Source: Larix sibirica (taxonomy: Eukaryota > Streptophyta > Pinopsida > Pinales > Pinaceae). Taken from it: a DNA stretch of 21,613 bases. This document shows positions 9,757 through 17,043 of this stretch, piece by piece. The stretch lies in NCBI GenBank assembly GCA_004151065.3, contig NWUY0300013156.1, positions 34,081-55,693 of the forward strand. Direction: 5' to 3'. The notes below the pieces were generated by a model. That model was not told where the DNA came from and searched no databases. It saw nothing but the letters and a program-made list of their open reading frames with translations. Each line of letters begins with the position of its first letter. Position 1 is the stretch's first letter. Made by a program: the position numbers and the translations under genes.

Positions 9757-10030
9757 TTTTTTTTAACAAGAACGAACAATAATATTTATATTATAAAACA
9801 AGATTTACAAGTCACCCCCAGGGCATCAAAAATGTTCAACAAAGAGGTATGTGCATGATATATCCATAAGATCCATGTCTACACCCTGCTTAGTTCAATA
9901 TACAAGACTACATTGCTTCCCAGATAGTATTATACTTCCCCTAACTAAGTATACTTTGATAAACTTTCCACATAAATATCGACAAAAAAACATATATAAA
10001 AACTAAAAATAGAGACAAAAGACATCATTC

Positions 10031-10524
10031 CTACACCAAGTCTACATTTGCAGCCAACTGAACCGTGGAAACTTCATCCATTGGAGAGGGTTCAGTCTGT
10101 TCATGAGATGGTCCATTGATTCCCATATTTATCCCGTTGATGTTTTCCTGCATTTCTTCCATAATTTCCTTCAATTGGATGAAACGTGCTTCATTTATCT
10201 CGTTTGCGCACATTCTCTGCTCTTGGTGGGAACGCTTCAGATCAACCACAGCTCGACGCATTTCCTCATGCCTGAAATTCAACGACTTCTACATTTCCTG
10301 CAAGATGTGCCGAATATCCTCGACTTCACCCACTTGAACCTAGTACCCACTCTCTAAATCGTCCACACGAGAGTCAATGCAAAAAATGTCCAACAAAATC
10401 CTCTTGTCCTCCTCCAGAACCTCCTTTGAGTCCTCAAAAACACACCTTGACATCTTTCTAAAATATACCATGTCTTTCTTCAAATCCCAAACCTCATCCA
10501 GGATTTTCTCTGAGTCTTTTCCTC
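10031..10524 (-). pseudogene. Coiled-coil-rich frame downstream of RNase H
   Basis: One minus-strand frame runs from about 10524 to its stop at 10031, broken by only two TAG codons (near 10340 and 10290). It reads S-E-K-I-L-D-E-V-W-D-L-K-K-D-M at the start. Long acidic/basic helices follow, with M-R-R-A-V-V-D-L-K-R-S-H-Q-E-Q-R and Q-L-K-E-I-M-E-E-M-Q-E-N, and the tail is Pro/Ser/Glu-rich. The heptad-like pattern suggests a coiled coil. The frame continues, after a frameshift near 10525, from a frame farther upstream. I do not recognise the family. The overlapping plus-strand runs at 10103-10357 are shadows. Confidence 0.45.
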
Positions 10525-10870
10525 TATAGGGGAAGATGATGCCTGCATTTTTTCCATTACGATAACACTTCCTTCAAACAGAGACCCCTCATATTCAAGA
10601 AGCCAATGAGAGATTGAGCACTTCCTAAAAGGGTGAGGCCGAACGTGCGCAAAGGATCCTCCATATCAAAACACTGAACCATCGCGTGAGAGCCCATACA
10701 ATGAATTCGTGTAGGGGGGGTGTCAACAATGGTAAATAGACTAGAGCATACAATGCTCATACCCACCGACCACCTTCGCAAACCATATGTCCCTCTCATC
10801 ATTAATACCATAATGCAAATGCCACCTTTGTCCCATATCCACATACCACGAGGAGCAAACCCATTAAATG
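10525..10870 (-). pseudogene. Decayed coding frame joining RNase H to the coiled-coil frame
   Basis: In one minus-strand frame from about 10870 to 10525 I read protein-like segments: W-H-L-H-Y-G-I-N-D-E-R-D-I-W-F-A-K-V-V-G-G; then P-P-Y-T-N-S-L-Y-G-L-S-R-D-G; then F-R-K-C-S-I-S-H-W-L-L-E-Y-E-G-S-L-F-E-G; and finally E-K-M-Q-A-S-S-S-P-I-E-E-K. These are interrupted by three stops. This frame has a better charge pattern than the fully open frame on the same strand (10557-10925), which is Met/Cys/Trp-rich and is probably a chance run over most of its length. The first codons near 10925 may belong to either. Family unknown; it lies between the RNase H stop and the coiled-coil frame. Confidence 0.35.
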
Positions 10871-10953
10871 ACCCCAGAGGATTAAATCGACACATCAAGA
10901 CTATAGCTGAAAACAGCTTGTCCATTTAACAATGGGTCTTAGATTATTATTTA

Positions 10954-11343
10954 TCAACAAATCCCCTTACGTAAGCTTAAACCAATATTGGCTAACATGT
11001 CGGCTTCTTTGTTGTTCTGGTGCCTTACATAAAAGAACTAAATTCTTGAGATGTCCGGAGCAAAGGACGAAATTCTCTTTTGAACCTTTCCAACCTCCTT
11101 CCCTTTGCCCGACTAAATGTTTTGCATTGATTGAATGACAATCCATGAGTTTCCAAAAACCTGGAAGGAATCTATGTTTAATTCAAATATTGTTTCTATA
11201 CCTTGCATTAAAGTTGCCCATTCAACCTGGTTGTTCGTCCTCCTCCTGAGACCCCAAGCGAACGATGCAATATGTTTACCTCCAGGGTCAAAAATGGCCC
11301 CTCCCGCACCTTCCTCCCTTGTAATGCATGATAGGTCTAGCAA
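10954..11343 (-). pseudogene. Retroelement RNase H (RVT_3-like) remnant
   Basis: This is an RNase H domain of the plant retroelement/archaeal-like type. On the minus strand it reads L-D-L-S-C at the start, where D-G-A-S is usual. Then come E-E-G-A-G-G-A-I-F-D-P-G-G, R-R-T-N-N-Q-V-E-W-A (catalytic Glu) and S-F-Q-V-F-G-N-S-W-I-V-I-Q-S. After two in-frame TAG stops it ends with R-H-Q-N-N-K-E-A-D-M-L-A-N-I-G-L-S-L-R-K (last catalytic Asp) and a TGA at 10954-10956. The usual F-G-D-S is F-G-N-S here, so a catalytic aspartate is lost. The frame is otherwise continuous without frameshifts. Only the part 11113-11343 is free of stops. Confidence 0.75.
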
Positions 11344-11419
11344 AGTATATATTGATTTATTATTTTGTAAACACCAGAAATCTTATTGTGATGCATCATT
11401 CCACCTCTAATTTCTAGGA

Positions 11420-11793
11420 ATTGTTTGGGTCCTTACCTTCACAGAGGTTTGAAAATAAAAAATTTAGTTGTAACTTAGATTGAAATCAATAAAAGTCTGT
11501 TATTGATTATGTCTCATTTTGGCCTGATTTTGGGTCTATTATCGAGTCTTTTCTTTGTTTTACTCATATATTTATCATTTATGTATAATATGTTCATAAC
11601 GATACAAAATCTTCTTATTTTCTTTTTTGGTACATAAATTTTTAATTTTTTTGCTCTACAATATAAAGTCTTGTATATTTTTCTTTGATTATATAGTTAG
11701 GCTATAAATTAGGGTAATAATCCCACCTACTCTACATTGTCCTAGTAGAATTCAAGGATGTTGGTATAAGGACTTATATCATTTATATCAACA
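11420..11793 (+). repeat. Candidate 3' part of the Gypsy 5' LTR
   Basis: This AT-rich, non-coding stretch lies where the 5' LTR of the Gypsy element should be. Three things support this. A TATA-like TATAAA sits at 11703-11708. A possible LTR end TCAACA at 11788-11793 is the exact complement of the TGTTGA at 21064 where a 3' LTR could start. A primer-binding-like sequence follows at once. The left end is not visible; the LTR may be cut by the neighbouring LINE-like unit. It cannot be compared directly with the visible 3' LTR because they seem to cover different parts. Confidence 0.4.
11703..11708 (+). promoter_or_regulatory. TATA-like element in candidate Gypsy 5' LTR
   Basis: TATAAA within 'ggctataaattaggg', about 90 bp before the proposed LTR end. 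The position suits an LTR promoter, but AT-rich DNA produces such words often. Confidence 0.3.
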
Positions 11794-11798
11794 TTTAT

Positions 11799-11817
11799 TT
11801 GGCAACCATACTAGGGA
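11799..11817 (+). promoter_or_regulatory. Candidate Gypsy primer-binding site
   Basis: The sequence 'ttggcaaccatactaggga' follows the proposed LTR end by a few bases. It resembles, with several changes, the T-T-T-G-G-C-G-C-C start found just inside 5' LTRs of plant Athila/Tat-type Gypsy elements. The match is imperfect, so this is a position-supported guess. Confidence 0.35.
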
Positions 11818-11882
11818 GAGATTCTTCTTTTCTTGGTTTTTTGTAATTTTTTGTATAATTTATTTTTTTGCTTTGATTTTTA

Positions 11883-11934
11883 TGAGTTTCATTGAAAGGT
11901 TGCAACCTAACATTGTTTCATCAAGGAACACTTC
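11883..11934 (+). other. Possible start of Gypsy gag, cut by the Copia insertion
   Basis: An ATG at 11883 opens a plus-strand frame reading M-S-F-I-E-R-L-Q-P-N-I-V-S-S-R-N-T-S. It follows an AT-rich leader after the candidate primer site, where a Gypsy gag would begin. Around 11930-11960 minus-strand Copia sequence takes over. If correct, the gag restarts at 14866. The exact junction cannot be set by eye. Confidence 0.25.
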
Positions 11935-12600
11935 CACGTTGTTTCTAACTACGAGTCTGCCGACCAATATTCATATTTCCAGCATCTGATCCAGCGGCTT
12001 CAATTTTCTTAACAGCCCACCGAGGTAAGCAAGTCGTCGGTGATCATCAGTTGAGGAAGTCAGACTGTTGACTTCAATAGTCACGGTAGACCGACTACGA
12101 GTAAATTCAGGAGCAGAATTCGTCGATCCGGTCGGGATTCCACAAACATATACAGCCAATCTAGACTCATTAAGATTATCAAATGGATCATTGTTCAAAA
12201 GACCATGAGAGGAATTCAACAGCTTATTACCTGAAGTCGTCTCATCAAAAAACACACTCTGACTCAAAATGATTTGTTGTTTGACAAGATCAAATAGTCT
12301 ATAGGCCTTCGACTCATCTAAGTAGCCCATCATGATGAAAGCATGACTTTTAGCATCCAATTTATTTTTGCAGTTATCACTGATATGTTCGCAAGCAACA
12401 CATCTAAGGGTTTTGAGGTGTCCGACAAAAGGTTTCCGACCATTCCATTTCTCAACTGTAGTCATATCAATGACTGCTCTAGTCAGTACAAGGTTCAAGA
12501 GATAATTTGAGTGGTAAACGGATTCTGCCCAAAATTTCGTCGTGATGTCCTTGGCCTGCAGCAAGCATCTGGCCATTTCTACCAAGTTTCAATTCTTCCT
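11935..12600 (-). pseudogene. Copia post-integrase SH3-like region and pre-RT linker
   Basis: This minus-strand frame continues directly from the integrase. It contains F-W-A-E-S-V-Y-H-S-N-Y-L-L-N, the end of the integrase region with Y-L-L-N as in Copia. Next comes the retroviral polymerase SH3-like domain: H-L-K-T-L-R-C-V-A, then F-I-M-M-G-Y-L-D-E-S-K-A-Y-R-L and I-L-S-Q-S-V-F-F-D-E. An acidic linker then leads to L-P-R-W-A-V-K-K-I-E-A-A-G, which is read in another frame. The frameshift near 12050 makes the last part of the open run (to 11971) spurious. A TGA at 12574-12576, just after the integrase E-R-K-N motif, is CGA-like (Arg in relatives). Together with gag and protease it formed one polyprotein. 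Confidence 0.7.
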
Positions 12601-13201
12601 TTCTATGACGCCATTTTGTTGAGGGGTGTGAGGGATAGATCTCTACCAATAAATTCCATTATGCAAGAGATATTCTTCAAATAGTTGACGCACATACTCA
12701 CCACCATTGTCAGATCTCAAGCACATAAGGAGTCGACCACACTGCTTCTCAGTCAGTGTTCTAAATTCCTTGAATCTTTCAAAGATCATCTTTATTCTTC
12801 AAGAAATAAACCAACAAAAATCGAGAGTAATCATTAATAAATGTCAAAATATACTTCACACCTACTAATGGNGGAGTCGACCACACTGCTTCTCAGTCAG
12901 TGCTCTAAATTCCTTGAATCTTTCAAAGATCATCTTTATTCTTCAAGAAATAAACCCAAAAAAATCGAGAGTAATCATTAATAAATGTCAAAATATACTT
13001 CACACCTACTAATGGTGGTTTGTTCATGCAATAGAGATCACTGTGAACAAGATCCAGTCGTTGTTGTGCATGCGAGGCTTTCCCTGAATCAAAGGGTTCT
13101 TGATGATGCTTTCCAAGCATGCATCCTTCACAAACTCCATCAGCTGGAACAGTATTTGGGAGACCATTAACCATATTTTGAGTCACCATCATCTTCATAC
13201 T
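12574..13201 (-). pseudogene. Copia integrase core (rve), broken and partly duplicated
   Basis: Integrase inserts the element's cDNA into host DNA. On the minus strand I see the zinc-finger end C-E-G-C-M-L-G-K-H, then V-H-S-D-L (catalytic Asp, 13037-13039), L-T-F-I-N-D-Y-S-R-F and L-R-S-D-N-G-G-E-Y (catalytic Asp, 12709-12711). Next is Q-Q-N-G-V-I-E-R-K-N (catalytic Glu, 12601-12603). The last Asp and Glu are separated by 35 residues, the normal D-x35-E spacing, so all three catalytic residues survive. It is broken by a frameshift near 12922, a TAG before R-S-I-P-H-T-P and a TGA after E-R-K-N. A 144-bp segment is present twice (12729-12872 and 12873-13015), with an N between. Confidence 0.8.
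12729..13015. repeat. 144-bp tandem duplication with an N at the junction
   Basis: The 143 bases from 12729 to 12871 recur at 12873-13015 with only three differences, one in 'tgttct/tgctct' and two in 'ccaacaaaa/cccaaaaaa'. The undetermined base at 12872 lies exactly between them. The outer flanks differ, and the second copy carries on naturally into the rest of the integrase. An unmerged overlap of two contigs joined by an N explains this better than a true duplication. Confidence 0.9.
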
Positions 13202-13675
13202 TCAAAATTTTAGATGACCAAATCGTTCATGCCAAATTCGACTTCTGTCGTCCGTTTGAGCGACAAGTGCAACCTGTCCATCCATCGAGGAAATATTCAA
13301 GGGTATATCAAAGAACTTATAAAGTCCGTCTTTAGGATCAAGAATCCCTGAAGCAACAATCCCCCCCCCAAGCCTCAGATCCTTTACGATAAAGCAATCC
13401 GACCAAAAATCAATAGTATTTTTGGTCTTCATCAATTGAGCAACAGACAACAGGTTTGCACTTAGACTCGGTACGTGATAGATGTCGAATATATGACCGG
13501 GTTGACATTGGACATCACCATTTCCAGTGACAGTGAGAGTGTAATCATCCATGACATAAATATTCTCCTCGGGAGCACCACTTAAGGACGAGAATAGAGA
13601 AGCATCCTTAGCCATATGATGAGCACATCCAAATTCCACTATCCATTCAATTTGGTTGGTGTGAGCATGTAATTC
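13202..13675 (-). pseudogene. Copia aspartic protease and start of pre-integrase domain
   Basis: The Copia protease cleaves the gag-pol polyprotein. The minus-strand frame reads I-E-W-I-V-E-F-G-C-A-H-H-M. In the family the motif is D-[ST]-G-[AC]-[ST]-H-H-M, so the catalytic Asp is Glu here (13634-13636) and the following Ser/Thr is Phe; the enzyme would be inactive. Later family blocks follow: D-G-D-V-Q-C-like, V-P-S-L-S-A-N-L-L-S-V-A-Q-L and I-D-F-W-S-D-C-F-I-V-K-D. The pre-integrase domain starts at W-H-E-R-F-G-H-L. A TAG at 13676-13678 separates it from gag in the same frame. A TGA at 13202-13204 sits where Arg (CGA) is usual, then the frame continues into integrase. No frameshift is needed across gag end, protease and integrase start. 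Confidence 0.85.
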
Positions 13676-14300
13676 CTAGGAAGTGCTGACGGAGAAGGTA
13701 AAATTTTCAGGAGGTCGACCAGTCGACTGTCCAGTCAATGTACTATCCTCCAAGTGCTTGACCTTTCCTTCTAAGTCCTTCGTCTTATTCCAAAGGTTCT
13801 TTTCAACATGTCCCACCTTTGCGCAATACCGATAGGTCTTCTTCTTCTGACCCTTCTTGGTCAACGACAACTCTTCAGTTTTTCCTTTTGTAGCTTGATC
13901 GATACATTCTGGTCATTAATCTCGCTGACCACGTTCTTTAAAAATTGGCTTGACCTTGCTTTTCAACAAGTGTGCCTGGTTTTTTCCACCAAGCTTCCCT
14001 TCTTCAAGCAACTTCTGTTGGTCCTTCATCACCAAATCACATAATGTATCAAAGGTAAAATCCTACCATCTTGCTTGCGTGACATCCAATTATCCCAAAA
14101 ATAGGAACAAAATACATCATATTGTGTCTTCAAATTCATCTGAATCAACTCAATGAGTTGTCCATCCTTCTTCAGAAAATCCTTGCCACATTCACCCAAT
14201 TTCAGTTGTAGCTCCTTGATACGAGCTAAATAGTCCTCGATCTAATCAAAGGAGAGAGGTTCCAGAGAGGTATCAATCGGCAAACCTTCTTCCCAGAGTC
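13676..14300 (-). pseudogene. Copia gag with defective zinc knuckle
   Basis: Gag packages the element RNA. On the minus strand, fragments read I-E-D-Y-L-A-R-I-K-E-L-Q-L-K-L-G-E, then D-G-Q-L-I-E-L-I-Q-M-N-L-K-T, and V-M-K-D-Q-Q-K-L-L-E-E-G-K-L-G-G-K. These match the UBN2-type Copia gag. Near 13850-13800 the knuckle reads Y-R-Y-C-A-K-V-G-H-V-E-K-N-L-W. A Copia knuckle is C-x-x-C-x4-H-x4-C, so the first Cys is Tyr and the last is Leu: two of four zinc ligands are lost. At least three frameshifts and several stops break it. The N-terminal part of gag looks missing, since these blocks begin only about 90 bp after the primer site. The open run at 14226-14486 covers LTR, primer site and leader and is not a protein. 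Confidence 0.7.
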
Positions 14301-14360
14301 AATCAACCCTAGATCCGACTCAGCACGATTTGCATACAACAGGGCTATGTCAAAACCATG

Positions 14361-14373
14361 ACCTATGATACCA
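14361..14373 (-). promoter_or_regulatory. Copia primer-binding site (initiator tRNA-Met type)
   Basis: On the minus strand TGGTATCATAGGT begins immediately after the LTR end ...CCAAACA. It matches the common plant Copia primer site TGGTATCAGAGC at its first eight positions. It is where minus-strand DNA synthesis would be primed by initiator tRNA-Met. Confidence 0.75.
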
Positions 14374-14865
14374 TGTTTGGGAAACCTCTCAGCCTGAACT
14401 ATAAAACATATCAAAAGAAAAGAAGAGAACAGTATTCCAAGAAGAAAGGTGGCATCTAAAGACACCGTTGAAGCACTTAAGCACAACGCATTATGCTCAT
14501 AACATCACAATATATAATGAGCATGATGAAAACATCTCAAAGTGATATATTAGACAACCCATAGGGTCTCCTATTTATAGTTTCCAAATCTAACAAACTC
14601 ACTGAAAGTGAGGAAGATTCGGTCCACAAGTAGGGGTCTTTGGTCCAAATTGTTTCCGTAGAATCCACAATGTCCCAAATTTTAGTCGGTTGTTGTAGTC
14701 GTGCAAACCACAATCGAACCGATCATTCATTCATCTATCCAACTAACTGTTCAGTTGTTCCGCCGACTCCAATCGACTGCTCCGCTAGTCACCTGACATC
14801 CATCAACCGATTGTCTCTAGAATATCCAGAGGTGTGATGAACCATCAAGACTGTAGGTTCCAACA
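14374..14865 (-). repeat. Copia 5' LTR, 492 bp
   Basis: On the minus strand the LTR starts TGTTGGAACC (14865) and ends CCCAAACA (14374). This gives the TG...CA ends with a short imperfect terminal inverted repeat (TGTTGG/CCAAACA), followed directly by the primer site. It contains a good TATA box. Right next to its outer end is plus-strand Gypsy gag. The five bases 'tacat' at 14866-14870 may be one half of a target-site duplication; the other half is lost with the 3' LTR, of which I find no copy. Confidence 0.75.
14571..14580 (-). promoter_or_regulatory. Copia LTR TATA box
   Basis: CTATAAATAG on the minus strand, about 285 bp from the start of the LTR, with 'gagaccctatggg' just downstream. 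It is a strong TATA match at the expected place between U3 and R. It probably drove genomic RNA transcription before the element decayed. Confidence 0.65.
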
Positions 14866-16330
14866 TACATGATAGTTGGATTTTGTGATCAAACAAGCAT
14901 TACTTCTTATTTATTTGATTATATATTAGATACTCCTCAATCTGTCCGGCAATTAGTGAATTCTTGGGAAGTCATTCATCAAGATATAGATCCAGAAGAA
15001 CAAAGAGAAAGGGTTGTTAGGAAAGATAGACACCTTCAGCTACCTCAATAATTCTACATGTCCGAAAATACAAGGCATTCTCATTGAAATAGAGGTCAGT
15101 CTCCTGGGTTTGATCATTTTTCAGAAATAGGCAGAAGAAAAGAAGTACTTCAATATTTTCAATCTAACCTTATAAGGACAGTATCAGATTCTTCATATTC
15201 CACAACAAGTTTAATAGATTATTTTCCTTATACTCAACTCAATATGACTTCCTATGGAATTAGTAGTGGTTCTATGGGCTCAACTTCATCCTCCTCTCAA
15301 AATGGAAGTATGTATAGTTGCTATAACCCTGTTACAACAAGTTCAAATCCATCCAAAGTCGTAAAGCAATTTGGTTTGTTCAAATTTGAAGAAGATTTAG
15401 ATACTACCCCTTGATAGGTATCTTCTTCTTGAAATCTTACTCCTGCTACATCCCCTTTACCCAAATTCAAAGAACATTTGCCTAATTTTTTAGGAAATGG
15501 AACTATTTCAATAAATGAACATTTGATTTCATTTTCAAACGCTTGTCATAACATAGGTGCAAATGATTCTAATACATGTATGTGATTATTTGTTAATTCT
15601 TTAGAAGGTAAAGCTACAGCAGATTTCTTTGACTTGCCTGCAAAAGTCTTTTCCACTTGGGTTGAATTGTCATACTAGTTCAAATCTACTTATGGGCAGC
15701 CTCAAAGTCTGGTTGATAAGCTTAAAGAATATAACAATCTAGTCTACAAAAAAGGTGAAACCATTAAATCTTTTAATTTGTGTGTCACCAAGTTATACAA
15801 TCAAATTCCTAAATTAATTAGGCATCATAATCAAGTTTCTATAATGCACTATTATAACACCTTACCCGCACATTATAAGAAAAGACTTGAAGATAAGAAT
15901 GACGATAATTTAAGGTATTCCTGGAAAACCTGTTTAGAATTTGAGATCAGTTGGAAAGTATAGGACTTCAAAATGAGGATCATGTCAGGAAAAACGACAT
16001 GTCAATTGTCCTACAGTTAGTCCATGACATGAGTAACCGCACGATTGCTTTTGAAAGGAAAGGAATAAATTCTAATCTTGCATAAACTTTTAATCAAGGC
16101 TCATTCAGAAATATTAATATTTTCTATCCTAGGGCTATCATGTCTAGATCCTAGTGTAACTTATGTGAGGAGAATCACTATGAGAAACTTGTGATGTCAA
16201 AAGAATCCTAGAGATAAAAAAAAAAAAAATTGGAAAGAAAAATGATACAACTATAGCCACTCTAGATTGGACCCCTGAGGAAGATTTTATGTTGGTCAAT
16301 ACAAGAATATAAATTTTATAATAACTAGGG
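14866..16330 (+). pseudogene. Gypsy gag with CCHC knuckle
   Basis: Gag forms the virus-like particle. One frame runs from 14869 to about 15960 with stops, and a second frame from 15963 onward after a frameshift. Recognisable order: S-W-E-V-I-H-Q-D-I-D-P-E-E-Q-R near 14970; a Ser/Gly-rich linker near 15260-15330; then the retrotrans_gag core P-K-F-K-E-H-L-P-N-F-L-G-N-G, L-F-V-N-S-L-E-G-K-A-T-A-D-F-F, F-K-S-T-Y-G-Q-P and L-Y-N-Q-I-P. After it M-S-I-V-L-Q-L-V-H-D-M leads to the knuckle C-N-L-C-E-E-N-H-Y-E-K (from 16155), with its last Cys one base out of frame. TGA at 'tgt atg tga' fits CGA to TGA, and TAG after S-Y fits TGG to TAG. The frame starts at the Copia border, so the N-terminus is missing or lies left of the Copia. 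Confidence 0.8.
16216..16228 (+). repeat. 13-base A run in gag-protease linker
   Basis: An uninterrupted A13 lies just after the zinc knuckle, where the frame reads a lysine run before L-D-W-T-P-E-E-D. Long A runs change length easily during replication and sequencing, and this is a probable place for a frameshift. Confidence 0.7.
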
Positions 16331-17043
16331 TAAAGAAGGGCCTTCAAAGTTCTCTCTTGCTAAGAATACATCCTTTTAGCAACCAAATTAGCAAGTTACA
16401 ATTAGTGATCAAAGTCAAGTCAGTCAAAATCCTCCCTCTTCTTTTTCCTCTAAATACAATATTCTGAAACAACTAGAAACTATTAAAGTTGATGTTACTT
16501 TACTTGATATGGTTATTGTTCCTAAACAACAAAAGCCTCTTAAGGATTTTATGGAAGGAAGAACTCCTATCATAGCTAGTCTGTCTAAAGAACAAGATGA
16601 AGAAGAATTGCATGTAAATAAACTAATTGTATATAAACCTAGGAGTAGCCTTAAGAATTCTCCCTTTTATCTATTAGTTAAAATTTATAATAAAATTGCT
16701 CACTTTTGTCTGGTAGATGGTGGATCAGGCCCAAATGTTATGCCTAAGATTATCATGGAAGAATATGGGTTTATCCTGTACAAATGTAAATTCTAGAATG
16801 TTATTGTCTTACAATAGTCGACAACAAGCTACCATAGGAGAAATAAAATATGTTAATTTATCTTTGTGTGCTCATCTAGTGATTAAAACCACTTGTAACA
16901 TTCAAGTTATTGATATGCCAATTAGTAATTTTTCCATTATTCTTAGTAGAGACTGGCAAGCTCTAACAGGTGGTTATATTTCTCTTGATGGATCACATAT
17001 GTCTCTTCTGAAAAATGGGAAAAACATTATCATTTTAAGATAA
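16329..17043 (+). pseudogene. Gypsy aspartic protease region
   Basis: The linker (L-E-T-I-K-V-D-V-T-L-L-D-M-V-I-V-P, then K-D-F-M-E-G-R-T-P-I-I-A) leads to the protease. The active-site block F-C-L-V-D-G-G-S-G-P-N-V-M has the catalytic Asp at 16716-16718, in the D-x-G-S form usual for this family, so it is intact. A frameshift near 16775 moves the frame from 16509-16796 to 16717-17043. There the second half reads L-S-Y-N-S-R-Q-Q-A-T-I-G-E-I, C-N-I-Q-V-I-D-M-P-I-S-N-F-S-I-I-L and R-D-W-Q-A-L-T-G-G-Y-I-S-L-D-G. This half is well preserved and ends at K-N-I-I-I-L-R with a TAA. The two overlapping open runs are pieces of one domain, not two genes. Confidence 0.8.

Larger units (their letters stand above)
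9757..11410 (-). mobile_element. LINE-like 3' end, copy 2
   Basis: Reading on the minus strand, the order is an RNase H domain (about 11343-10954), a decayed downstream frame (about 10870-10525), a coiled-coil frame ending at 10031, about 270 bp of 3' UTR, and an A-run of eight (T run 9757-9764). The last 50 bases before the A-run ('ttgttttataatataaatattattgttcgtt' type) resemble a plant LINE or polyadenylated transcript end. I could not find a target-site duplication, so the 5' limit near 11410 is only where recognisable sequence stops. A retrocopy of a transcript carrying an RNase H domain is an alternative. Confidence 0.5.
11935..14865 (-). mobile_element. Truncated Ty1/Copia retrotransposon, nested in a Gypsy element
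   Basis: The element is on the minus strand. From 14865 downward the order is a 5' LTR (14865-14374), a tRNA-Met-type primer site, gag, a zinc-knuckle remnant, protease, the pre-integrase domain, integrase core, the SH3-like domain and the start of the region before reverse transcriptase (P-R-W-A-V-K-K, then R-Q-T-R-S near 11945). It then stops. Reverse transcriptase, RNase H and the 3' LTR are absent, about 40 percent of a normal 4.5-5 kb element. The protease-integrase order, with RT expected last, is diagnostic of Copia. Both sides are Gypsy-type sequence on the other strand, so this is a nested insertion that has lost its 3' half. Confidence 0.85.

Noticed and set aside
10103-10357. Two overlapping plus-strand frames
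   Set aside because: They are antisense to the coiled-coil frame, which has the better composition and a continuous upstream context.
11759-11793. A 35-bp foldback (TGTTGGTATAA ... TTATATCAACA) that could be a tiny inverted-repeat transposon
   Set aside because: Too short for a mobile element; its right half is better explained as the Gypsy LTR end before the candidate primer site.
14226-14486. Minus-strand frame with a hydrophobic, signal-peptide-like start
   Set aside because: It spans the end of the Copia LTR, the primer site and the leader, so it is non-coding sequence that happens to be open.
14640-14837. Plus-strand frame antisense to the Copia LTR
   Set aside because: It lies wholly within the LTR and has no recognisable product.
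16144-16347. Minus-strand frame over the gag-protease linker
   Set aside because: Antisense to recognisable Gypsy gag sequence, including the zinc knuckle; a shadow with no domain.
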